Assembly: GCA_030549175.1 (NCBI GenBank)
Contig: JAUKUA010000004.1
Span: forward strand, 248,001-312,000
DNA: 64,000 nucleotides
Origin: Lasiosphaeris hirsuta
Taxonomy: Eukaryota; Ascomycota; Sordariomycetes; Sordariales; Lasiosphaeriaceae
Direction of reading: 5' to 3'
Below the pieces are notes generated by a model. It searched no databases, was not told the origin of the DNA, and saw nothing but the letters and a program-made list of their open reading frames with translations. This document shows positions 37,113-46,980 of the stretch, piece by piece. The position numbers were made by a program, and so were the translations under genes. Position 1 is the first letter of the stretch. Every line of letters starts with the position of its first letter.

Positions 37113-37660
37113 TGCACCCCCGTCACCGTCTCATAGAGTGCCTCCCTCTCTTTGATCTCGGTTGTCCTTAAATACCCCTCCGCTTCCCCGTTGCGTTCTG
37201 CAGTTCTGGTCAGCAACAAATCACATCTTCGAGCGCAACATCGAACCTAACACCTTCTGCCAGGACCTTGTGGTGGATTGCCAAATTCCTCACTGGACCG
37301 TAACCCTGACAGCCCCAAACCCAGTCAGCCTCAACCTCGACCTCGACCCTGCCCTCTCTGGTGAGTGCGGCAAAGTGTTCTCGGCTGCTGTACCCCAGCC
37401 GCGACACCACCCTTCGACCGACCTGGGATTAGCACTAACGGCTGTGCCAGAATTGAGCATTTTGGCATAGGGTTCTCACCTTGTCTTACCCTGCCCTCAC
37501 CCGGACCGCTTCGGCCCCCAACATCTCTCTCCCTCGCAACTAAGATCCCGGCCCTCGGCCCGCGGATCTTTCCATCGCCAGAAGCCGGTCCCTCGGCAAC
37601 ACCAGCACCCCAGACCGGGAACGAGGACACTCATAGCAGCAGGACGAAGAAGTCGGCATC
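37113..37660 (+). promoter_or_regulatory. Promoter and ATG-free leader with a 90-bp intron
   Basis: No ATG triplet occurs on the plus strand between the one at 37111-37113 and the start codon at 37661, a span of nearly 550 bp. A TTAAATA box lies near 37168, after a CT-rich stretch. A textbook fungal intron is visible at 37361-37450: GTGAGT donor, CACTAACG branch and TGCCAG acceptor. The transcript leader would therefore be roughly 350-400 nt after splicing. These traits suggest a well-expressed gene with a scanned leader. Confidence 0.65.
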
Positions 37661-37825
37661 ATGGCACTCGCCAATAACTGCGCCCACGTCTTCAAGATGA
37701 TCAAGAGCGACAACACGCTCATCCAGTGGCACTGCAACCTGTGCCACTCGGGGCCTCACTGGTGGATTTTTGAGTGCAGATACTGCAAAATTCATACCTG
37801 CCGCGCCTGCACTCAGTCCGCTTGA
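37661..37825 (+). CDS. Small Cys/His-rich protein with three CxxC pairs (54 aa)
   Basis: A 54-residue single-exon protein below usual gene-caller length limits. It begins MALANNCAHVFKMIKSDN. It has three CxxC pairs, C25-x2-C28, C39-x2-C42 and C47-x2-C50, plus C7 and several His (24, 29, 33, 45), with an aromatic stretch (HWWIFE) between the first two pairs. This spacing suggests a small zinc ribbon or binuclear zinc knuckle; metal binding is inference. The start has an ideal context (ATCATGG) and is the first ATG after a leader of several hundred bases containing a convincing intron. I do not recognise a named family, though it reads like a conserved fungal small protein. The surrounding kilobases hold no other gene, so context says nothing about function. 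Confidence 0.75.
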   Translation: MALANNCAHVFKMIKSDNTLIQWHCNLCHSGPHWWIFECRYCKIHTCRACTQSA

Positions 37826-40800
37826 GTTGGGCACCTCGTGCCTCGCTCGAGTTGGGCGCCGGTAGCCCGCGGGGATCTTTTTAGACGCCAGCGTTGTGTC
37901 CGGGGCTGGCGTGGGTGGTGTTGTGGTGGACGACGGTGGTGCTTCTTTGGCTTTGCCCTGGTTGGCTCAATATCGTCTGGAGTCACAAGTAAGTTCCAGT
38001 GCAGCAAAATTCCAGAAACAAACCCCAAGTACTACCCCAAGGCTTCGTGGTCCGGATATGCACATACATATGCACATACACACTCACAACCCCCCGTCAA
38101 GCGACATGCGTTTCTATACGTTGCCTCGGCCAGGTTGGACTGGGCGTCCCCCTTCAAAACCCCAACCCGGACTGGAGAATGCGGGTGATTCTCGATCCGG
38201 CCAGTCGAAGCACGAGGTTACCGGAGAGGGGGGGATGGAGATATGTTCAAGTGGCTGGGGCGCAATCCACCCCCTCCCTCCTCCCACGGCCTTCTTGGAT
38301 GGAAATAGCCGCTGTTTCGGCCCAACGGCCGCGGCGTTTGCCGGTTCCCCGCCGGTTCCCCAATGACGCGTCTCCAAAGATTATCAGAAAGCTTGGATAC
38401 TGACTTCATCAGCAAGCGTCACTTGTTTGGCAGTACAAGCACCTACTCGTGGGTGACAAACGGATAGCGACGGGAAGGACGCCCGCCAGATACGGCCAAA
38501 TTTGACGAGCAGCCGTCCAGTCACGTCCATTCCCGGTCCGTCCCACGTTTTCTTTATGTTCTGGGCCCTAGCCAACAGCCCCAAGTCGCCCTCACCGGCT
38601 CTCCATCTTGGATTAGGGGTTGTCTGGTACACACCAACATCTCGCAGCCCCAACGCGGGGAAGAGAGGGGGGCGCGCGGGGACGTAATACGGCGGATTCT
38701 CCTTGGTTGCTGGTCGACATGGTCTTTTGGGGGGAGGGTCCTTTTGGGGGCCCTTTTTTTTTCAGCTGGGAAAGGGCGGGTCCGGCCCGCTGTCTTGGGA
38801 TACCACCCCATCCCCAAAGCAACCATCTACTTGTGTGGCATCACCCAACGTCAACCTATCTACCGTGGCCACCCGCCCGCGCGCCTAACTCTCTTCCTTT
38901 TCGACCTCGCCCTGGGTCGTTACTCGGCTTTAGCGGATCTTGTTCCTCATATCCTGTCACCTTTTTTGCATGACCTTGCTCTATCTGGCCTTTTTTTTTT
39001 TTCTATCTAAGACTTCACTTCGGTGCTGTTGTTGCTACGGGGACAGCGTTCGTTTACATGGAGTTTTCTTGTCAAGGGAGAAGGGGGATAAAAAGACGGG
39101 GGTTCGGGATCATGGTGTATGGTATTTTCTCTACTCCTTTTCTGTCTCTTTCTGTACTTCTCTTTCGCTACGCTCTGTTTTTTTTTCTCCCGGCGCGTGA
39201 TGGGATGGGATAGACGGAAAGACAACTCCACCGGCAAGGGTGGTGGTGGTACAGGACAGGACAGGACCATAAAAGGATATGGGCGAAGGGCGGAAAGAGG
39301 AGGGGAAGGGATACTGGCGTCCAAAAGTATGAGACGGAACCTATCCATTCGTCCTGATTTTTTTTCCCCTATTTTGTGTCGTGGGGGTTTTCCTTAGTGC
39401 CTCTTTTTACAATTGCTTGGCTTGCCGCCCTTCGCGGGGATTTTATTCTAACAAGACTTGTTTGGCTTTTTTTTACGTGGTGAAAGATAGGCGAAGAGAG
39501 GGGAGAATAGAGCGGTCAGGCCCGATTCAGGTGACATGTCTGTGGTTTGCATGGCGACATGTAGATTGGGGTCAGATGAGGCGGTGGTAGGGTTTGGGCT
39601 GCATGACACATGGAGATCGCAAGACTTCCTTGTTATTTTCGGATGGCCGCAGATGGCGATCCATCATCCTGCCTTCAGCAAAGCCCGCGCTCCCATGTTC
39701 AGTTTACTCACATTTTTACGCCAGAGGTTGATGGTACGGCTAGCAATGGACCCTTTTTTTTTTTTTGGTCGTGCAAGTACGCCAGTGCATATCTGAGACA
39801 GTGTAACTGTCGTCCTGTCGGGACGGGCCATTTAGGTAAGCTCGGCAAGGCGAGGCGCACACATTGGATGCGACGGGACATTGGATACCTATCGTGTATC
39901 GGAGTCCGACCTCCAATTCTTGTGTTGGTGTTGGCGCGCGCGCAACAGCCATCTGCAACTGCTACTTCAACTGGGACCACAACGGTCACGCGTCGCACGA
40001 GGGGACTCAATCGCCTGTTAGGTCTCTCCCTATCTCCCCGGGTGTGCCGCGATGCATCCCCGAATATTCCGTGCCCGTTGGTGTCGGCTGGCTGGCTTCC
40101 ATGCCAGGGCCCGATGATTCCTCGCTGCTGCTTGGCGCGTCTGTGGCACGACGGGCTCTCGCCCGCGCTCGCTTCCCTTCACTCAAAGCGACCGGTTTGT
40201 GCGAATTACCTAAGAACAAATCCGAGGGAAGCGGCGCCGTCATTCTCCCTGTCCCCGAAAACAGGCTGTTTACACGGTGCAGTGGCCAGAATGCGATACG
40301 GTATATGGGGTATGTACTCGCAGGATACATGCAATTGTAGAACTGGCATGTAGGGTACTTGTTGTAGTACGGCCGTTGTCACGCTGCCGTGCGACGTGTC
40401 AAAAAACGGATACATAGAGACTTCTCCGTTGGAACTTCAGCCTCAACTCTTGACCGACTACATCGCACCTCACGCTACCTACAATACATCATGTCTCGCG
40501 ACTCACGAGGGACATACGCAAAAAGGAAGCTCTATTGATGGATTTAATTTGTGTCCAGAAGCGAAGTCCCGAGTTTGTCGGTCACTTTCCCTCCCCCGGC
40601 CTTGATTCCCCCACGTCCTGCCGACTCGTCTCCTTTTTGCAAAAGTCCCATACCGGGCGCGACAAGACTAACGGGCGAGACCCCCAAAGACCTGCAAGAC
40701 CGTGAGACCTGCAGTGGGACGACAGCAACCACTCGGCATGTGACAGTGACAATCCCCCAACCCAAAAGACGTGCTCGAACCGCGAATCGGCTTGCGATTC

Positions 40801-42164
40801 GATCCACTGATCCACCCAATCTCAGTGGCGCTTTCCGTTTTCGATCAGACGCAGGCGCTGAGAAGCGCTAGGCCCGATCTTGGCCACGCCTGCATCTCAC
40901 ATCGCTCGGCAGCCCCGTTTGCCCACCAGTTGGTGGGGTTCACCAAAAATATGCAGGGTAGAGGTCACTTTTTTCTCCAAGACCGACCCGGGCCAGGGGA
41001 CACGGTGGAGGTATGTACCAGTACCGCGTACGGACTCGATACCGTGGTACCTAGGTTTGGGAAACGAGACGACCGGTGTCCGGGCTGGACACCGGGCCCA
41101 CCTCGGCCATGGCAAGGTGAGCTATCACCCCGCCCCAGGGCCCGGTCCGCCTTCCAGGGCAGCGCTCTGTTCTGCGCACACCGGCCAAGTGCAAAAGGAA
41201 CCGGGCGGGTTCGCGCTTGGAGGGCGAGCACCGTCTCCAGATGGACCAAGGGCTACGCTCGGCTCCGACGGCGCAGCCCTCTTGTCAAAACTCACATTTT
41301 TCCGCAACACCTCATTTCCAACCCCCGCCTATCTTCTGCTTCGCTTGGGAGGGGCAGACGGCGATGCTTCCGAAATGGGAGCCGTGTGCATACGACTAAG
41401 GCCGCGCCTCTCCGCCGCGCAGTTTGAGGTTCGCGCCACAGAAGCGAGCCCGGAATCGAATGGAAGGAACTCTAGAATGAGAGGGGCAAAGGTCGACGAC
41501 ATCTGCGACCCGAATGCAACCAGGCACCACGGCGTAAGTTGCGGTCCCTGGATCCCAAGCGCGGCCGAGCTTTTGAAAAAGAAATATCGGCTCGGCAGAC
41601 TAGGTAAGGTAGGCAACAAAAGACCAGGCTCTCGCTCGGTTCGGCCCGGTCCCTCCAACGGCGAAAACCCCTACCAGCTCAACGGCGTTGCAGTGCATTA
41701 CTGGGAATTCGCATCCTTACCAGGTACAAAATCTTCCCCAAGGTGGCACTCGCTACCGTGACCTTTTCCCAAGACCCGGCTGGCTGGAGCTGGGGGGTCC
41801 GGACTGGACTACCATCAACGGCGTTGCATCGGTAGACGAACACCACTGTCGCACCAGACACCGACGTCGGATCGATTTTGTCTGTCTACCCACACACGAC
41901 ATTTTAATCTCGAAACAGGCAGGGTATGCCAGCGGCCCCGGTCAGTCCGTAGCGCTCTGCAACCCCTGAGAGGTCTCGGCCCCCCCGGCCATCGGGGCGG
42001 TTGTCTCCCCATGGATGGATGCCGGGCCGCCGGGTGAAGTCGTGGCCCCGGACAGTTTTTGGCGGTGTTGCTGTTTGCTGGCGAAGTTGCGGCTCTGGTG
42101 CAATGGTGGGCGCTAGGGTTGATGAGTGACCTTGCGGTGTCAACTAGACACGGTGTGATGGCAA
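37826..42164. other. Gene-poor region, no supported coding sequence
   Basis: About 4.3 kb. It probably begins with the trailer of the small Cys-rich gene. Long open frames at 39610-40353 and 40880-41761 (+) overlap others on both strands, begin at doubtful starts and have no recognisable motif. A 9-bp inverted repeat with a 5-nt loop (ccggtgtcc...ggacaccgg) lies near 41073-41095. Homopolymer T runs occur at 38750-39370. Confidence 0.5.
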
Positions 42165-42187
42165 GGGGGGGGGGGGGGGGGGGGGGG
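42165..42187. repeat. Poly-G homopolymer (G23)
   Basis: An uninterrupted run of 23 G residues in noncoding DNA, just left of an AT-rich block. Confidence 0.9.
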
Positions 42188-42339
42188 TACCGTGCCAGTC
42201 TGCTTGCTACATGTAGCCGGTGTGCCGATAAGGTTGCTCTACCTTGCTGCCATCACCGATGCATCCCAATGCTGACGAGTTGGAAGACTAGGAAAACGGT
42301 GACATTCCTCTCCGGCGGCCATAACAGGTCATCGCTCGC

Positions 42340-43080
42340 AGGGGTCAACAACGGAAGTCACATATTTTGCTGGTATCTATGTGATATCTACGATTCCTAC
42401 AAGAGCTAGATGAACTTGAGCAACCTGCTCGTAGCCGACAACCAGTACATTTGAAGAAGAAAAAAAGAGCCCCGGAATAGCCTACAGATGCCATATTACT
42501 TCGCGTCGAGAAATTCTCTTCCTGTTCCTCATAACTCCTAGATATAGCTTGGAATCCCAATGCCAACTCTAAACATTGGATCACTGCACGAATTATATCT
42601 TAATATGTGACTGCCTAACCTTATATAAGGATGAACTAAACACAATATACGGCCTTCCATTGCATAGACGGGTCTTACTCCCACAGTCAGGAAACAAACT
42701 TGAGGTATATTCCCGATTCCTCCACCCATCTCTCTACAACACGTATAATTTTAGGACAACTTTTCTCAAAGCAAAAGTCTTGGTAGATATGAATCTCGAA
42801 ATGTGTGGAAGATATGAAATTGAGTAACACAACTGTCTAGGTATGAACTGCAACTCAGCACTCCATGCCAGTGCCTGATATTTAACTCGCGAGCGCTGCT
42901 CAATCTTCAAGGTTAGGGCTAGATCCAAGACCGTTACCACCGAATTATTGATGGAATTTATACGGACATGTTGCCTTGATTTAGCGACACTTTTGTTATC
43001 TTAGGAAACATAACATTTCAATCTCTAGACATACACCCGTCAGGCAGGTCGCGTTGTCTATCTCTTGGATGGCGGGATGA
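42340..43080. other. AT-rich block, possible RIP-mutated relic
   Basis: About 740 bp that is visibly richer in A and T than the rest of the window, with TATA-like runs (ttatataagg, ggtatattcccg) and many stop codons in every frame. In Pezizomycotina such islands are often transposon remnants altered by RIP. No transposase or reverse-transcriptase motif survives that I can read, so the origin is inference. Confidence 0.4.
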
Positions 43081-43082
43081 CT

Positions 43083-43898
43083 TCAGCGGCTGCGGAAGTG
43101 ATCATTGCCTGTTTTGGGGAATTGGAGATCAATGCGGGGAACCCTGGATGAGGAGGGGGCGGAGACTGTGGGGGTAGGGGTCCACGGGGTCCGGCGGGGT
43201 AGCAGTCCCTGAGCGCACATCTCTCCCCTTCTGCACACTCGGTTCATCAACATGAAGCAGAGTTCCTCATCATGGGGGTTGAAATAAATGGACCCGATGC
43301 GGATGACAAGTTGAAAGGTAACCACGGAGAGGGGAAACTTGCAGATCGCGATATTTACTCACTCGGGAGAAAGGACTGCCGATGGAGCAGACTCCACGCA
43401 GCTAGGTAGTACCCTGCCAGTAGGTATTTCCACCTCGCAGTTGGCAAAGAGGTGTGTGCCCCGCAACTTTCCGAATGGGAGCCCCGAGTCTTCTTCTACT
43501 TTCCCGGCCGACAACACAGCGGAACGTAGCTGGCCGCCGATCTCTAATTTAGCTGACGGGACACCACCCTCTGCGGTTTGCTTCGTGTATTGGCCTACCA
43601 TAGCAAATACATCTTTCTGAACAGTAGTTTGCCCTGGGGTTTGCCCTACAGGCCGACCCTGTGCACATGCGGTACTGATTGGATGCTACCTATGCGGTAG
43701 AGCTCCGAGGCCCTTCTGAAGACGACCCGCCGAAGCGACCTCGACGGCCGATCCCGCCGAATATATGAGTACCGAAATGCCGATGCGGCACAGTCGCTGT
43801 GGAAAAGGATTCGAAGGAATGCCGAACAACAAGGTTAGGGCCTCAAAGGCCTTTTCTAGACGCTGTGCATAGTAAGTGTGTACTTCACCACTGGCCAA
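43083..43898 (-). pseudogene. Decayed minus-strand gene of unknown family
   Basis: Three open segments on the minus strand (43898-43686, to 43359, to 43083) are all in one frame and are separated only by single stops, a TAG near 43688 and a TGA near 43360. About 270 codons with two internal stops is far fewer than chance predicts at this base composition. The text is protein-like: RLEKAFEALTLLFG, then KLEIGGQLRSAVLSAGKVEE, then SIYFNPHDEELCFMLMNRVC. The piece FNPHDEEL resembles the F-x-P-x-DEEL signature that opens plant NAC/NAM domains; this is a weak likeness, not an assignment. No ATG start is visible. It abuts the AT-rich block. Alternatives are a spliced living gene, which I could not phase, or chance. 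Confidence 0.33.
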
Positions 43899-45229
43899 TA
43901 CCCGTTAAAGACGAGGCTGCCGTGACCACCATCAAGCCCGAGAAGCCTGCTGTTGAATGCGACATGCTGTGCCAGATCAATCGCCACCACCCCGAGACAA
44001 CGCAATCGACGACACGATGCACCTACAGGGGATTGGGAGATATACGAAGAAAGGCCAAAGCAGGACCCAAGCTGATGGACAAACTAAAACATGTGCAACA
44101 ATGGTGTAGGGAGAGTCATCGGGGCGTAGTAGGCCGAAGATGCACAAAGAGATCACCGTTCACGTGGCCCGCCCGCCCATGCCGCGGAGCAGAAACGCGG
44201 TTCATCGCATCCTCGAGACCTCTTGGCATCCAACCTCACCCAACATTCCTTATTGCCTGCCTTATTGGGAACCCCCTGGTGCAACGATGACACGGCTGAC
44301 GAAGATCTCCTGACGACATCCAAGTCATATTGACGCCGTGTGCGCTCGACGCCGGCAATCCAAGGCAATAATAGGGCGGCATATCTGCTGTGCAAACCAA
44401 ACACCCAGCCAACCACACGGCCACGCGACTGTTGACCGTCCGCAACACCCCGAGGCTGAGCGCTAATCCATCGCCCGGGCCTTCGCCCTTCCCAGATTCG
44501 GTCTGGGAGCCTGAGCATCTGGGCAGTGCCGGTCCATGCTGGCAACCTAGTGCCCAAATTTATCTCGAAACGCCCTTTATATCCTCTAGGGCCGATCGGC
44601 CGAGTTGGTGGTCGATCGCGGCAGGAACTAAGGTGCACTTGGACCCTGATTTCCTCGACGCAGCCGTGCCTCGTTTCTCACAGGCCTTGCATCTAGTATC
44701 GTCCCTTCTTAGGTTGGACCGTTTGCGGTCTCCTAACTGGGCACGGCAGCCCCCAACCACGTTGCCCGTCACCAAACAGCCAGGTTCCGTCACTCCCTAG
44801 TCGCCAGCCTTTGTGACCACCAGGCGGGCCCTTGCCTTCATGCGCAGGGGCTGCTGCGCTGGCCATTATAACCCATTGGACCGACTTCGCCTTGCACTGA
44901 TGCTGTGCTCTTTCCTTCCGAACATGTTGGCCTACGACAGAGACTCCAAGCTGGAGTCAAACAGTCTCGGTGCCGTGCAGTCGTCGGAGGAACGCCGCAC
45001 GGGACGAGCGTGGTGGCTCATGCGACCCCCCGTGGTGACCGCTGAACGTGGCACTACTAGGAAGCCGTCATCCTTTGCTGTTGCTGCTGCTGCTGCTGCT
45101 GCTGCTACGATGCTCAGCCTGGCTGGTATTTATATGCTTGACCGTTCCCTATCTTGTTCAACCCCCAAACAACAGCCCACTGAGGTCTTTATCACTAGTA
45201 TTATTGGGCAAGCAGCCTTACTTATCAAC
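43899..45229 (+). promoter_or_regulatory. Upstream region of the GH76 gene, with TATA box and (TGC)8 run
   Basis: A TATTTATA element at about 45127-45134 lies 95 bp before the GH76 start codon. A TGC trinucleotide run occupies 45082-45106. The coding frame stays open upstream to 44813, but that stretch lies before the TATA box and has no family similarity, so I treat it as promoter. A weak plus-strand frame at 43799-44290 starts at a non-ATG codon and is unsupported. Confidence 0.5.
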
Positions 45230-46429
45230 ATGGGGTTCCTGAGATGGGGCGGCCTTGTCGCCCGCGCTGCCTTGTTCGTATCGACACACTCAGGGGAGCT
45301 GCCGTTTACAGCCCGGGCGTCCTACACCCAAAACACATTCGATGCCGTCACGGCCCTGCAGAACTGGTATGACGTATCCACCGGTCTCTGGGCTACGACG
45401 GGGTGGTGGAATAGTGCAAATTGCTTGACTGTCCTAGCCGACTGGGCCTTGATCGATCGCACTGGCGCCAGCAACAATATGAGTATCGCTACCGTCATAT
45501 CCAACACCTTCGCAAATGCCCAGAACACGGTTGCGACGGCGCAGAAGACAGTCTCTCTCAACGGAACGGTGTCGTCAAAGTACATTTACTACAAGCGCGA
45601 CATTGCCGCCAGGGGCTTCTCAAACTTCCTCAACGAATACTACGATGACGAGGGCTGGTGGGCGCTGGCGTGGATCCGGTCGTGGGATGTCACGCAAAAC
45701 GACGCATTCCTAAGCATCGCCGAAGTCATCTTCTCGGACATGCGAAATGGCACCGACGATACGTGCGGCGGCGGGATCTGGTGGTCCAAAGATCGCAAGT
45801 ACAAGAATGCGATTGCGAACGAGCTCTACCTCAGCGTGGCGGCCAGCCTTGCGAACCGAGTGCCGGGTCGCAAGGACTACTACCTAGACATTGCCAAGCG
45901 TGAATGGGCGTGGTTCAAGAGCAGCGGCATGATCAACGAGAACAAGCTCATCAACGACGGGCTGAAGATCAACTCCGACGGCAGCTGCGTCAACAACGGC
46001 CTGAACACATGGTCTTACAACCAGGGCGTCGTGCTGGGCGGGCTCGCCGAGCTGTCGGTGGCGTCTGGGGACAAGTCGTATCTGAGCGAGGCCGTGGGCA
46101 TCGCCAAAGCCGCCATCATGCTGCTGTCGGACCACACGGGTGTCCTGCACGAGAGCGGCGGCTGCGAGCCCAATTGCGGCGGCGATGGGAGCCAGTTCAA
46201 GGGCATCTTCGTGCGCAACCTCCGCTACCTGCAGTCGGTGGCGCCGCAGGATGCGTTCCGGGTGGCCATCCAGGCGAATGCCAACTCCATCTGGGCGACG
46301 AACCGGGACGAGACCAGCAACAGGTTGGGTATCAGCTGGACCGGCCCCGTGTCGGCCGGCGGCGGCCCGAATGCGTCGACGCATAGCTCGGCGATGGATG
46401 TGCTGGTGGCCGCGATTGCGGTGTCATGA
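45230..46429 (+). CDS. Secreted GH76 alpha-1,6-mannanase-like glycoside hydrolase
   Basis: Predicted 399-residue, intronless member of glycoside hydrolase family 76, which cleaves or transglycosylates alpha-1,6-mannan of fungal cell walls. The family's catalytic Asp pair is visible at D139-D140 in NEYYDDEGWWALAWIRSWD. Other family landmarks are GLWATTGWWNSANCLTVLADW near the N-terminus, CGGGIWWSKDRKYKNAIANE, and NNGLNTWSYNQGVVLGGLAEL. The N-terminus (MGFLRWGGLVARAALFVSTH) is a short, weak signal peptide. No GPI-attachment tail is evident, unlike Dfg5/Dcw1, so the enzyme is probably freely secreted (inference). The start at 45230 has good context (AACATGG) and lies 95 bp after a TATA box; the frame is open further upstream, but that part is not family-like. 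A T25-G22 tract begins 21 bp after the stop. Confidence 0.88.
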   Translation: MGFLRWGGLVARAALFVSTHSGELPFTARASYTQNTFDAVTALQNWYDVSTGLWATTGWWNSANCLTVLADWALIDRTGASNNMSIATVISNTFANAQNTVATAQKTVSLNGTVSSKYIYYKRDIAARGFSNFLNEYYDDEGWWALAWIRSWDVTQNDAFLSIAEVIFSDMRNGTDDTCGGGIWWSKDRKYKNAIANELYLSVAASLANRVPGRKDYYLDIAKREWAWFKSSGMINENKLINDGLKINSDGSCVNNGLNTWSYNQGVVLGGLAELSVASGDKSYLSEAVGIAKAAIMLLSDHTGVLHESGGCEPNCGGDGSQFKGIFVRNLRYLQSVAPQDAFRVAIQANANSIWATNRDETSNRLGISWTGPVSAGGGPNASTHSSAMDVLVAAIAVS

Positions 46430-46449
46430 TTGCTTTTTGGTAGGGGGTG

Positions 46450-46464
46450 TTTTTTTTTTTTTTT

Positions 46465-46495
<31 letters not shown>

Positions 46496-46496
46496 G
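46450..46496. repeat. T25-G22 compound homopolymer tract
   Basis: Twenty-five T residues run directly into 22 G residues, just after the GH76 stop codon. On the transcribed strand this gives a U-tract followed by a G-tract in the trailer. Confidence 0.9.
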
Positions 46497-46980
46497 TTTG
46501 GCGTAAGGAACGAGGATCTCACGAAAAGGATAACCCAAATAGATTCAAAGCATTATTTTAGTATCCCTATACCTAGGAATACGTCAGTTGGTAGGCATAC
46601 AGTACGCAGCATTGTTTTTTGTTTATTTACTGGGCAGGAGGCTGAAAGCCCCGCTTATTAGTGACGCTCCACCGTTCACCTTTGGCCACTCACCTCTCAG
46701 GCTCAGCAATCCGTCACAGCAGCTTTCAGGCAGCAAGTCAGCGCCTGCATTGCTGTGAAATGTATCTACGTCTTCTGTATCTGGAGTCAATGGCTGCCTA
46801 GAATCAAGTCTTTTTTGCTCCAATTCTGACTTTTGCTGTTTGATCCGTGAGGCCGTGGTTGCACCTTCCTTCTCAGCTCAGGGCTCGAGTTTGTGCTAGA
46901 ATCAGCGTCAACCCCACCTGCACTTTGTGCTTCACACACCTCACCAACAACAAACAACACACAAAGTGACTGAGGCAATC

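Noticed and set aside
39610..40605. Long plus-strand frame with a single internal TAG, considered as another pseudogene
   Set aside because: The text is not protein-like, and a second long frame runs through the same stretch. I could not separate it from low stop density.
40880..41761. 293-codon plus-strand open frame
   Set aside because: It begins at a TTG, has no recognisable motif, and another frame on the same strand is also open across much of it. Low stop density from base composition explains it.
44813..45229. N-terminal extension of the GH76 frame
   Set aside because: The frame is open, but it lies upstream of a TATA box, contains a trinucleotide run, and has no family similarity; the ATG at 45230 has good context.
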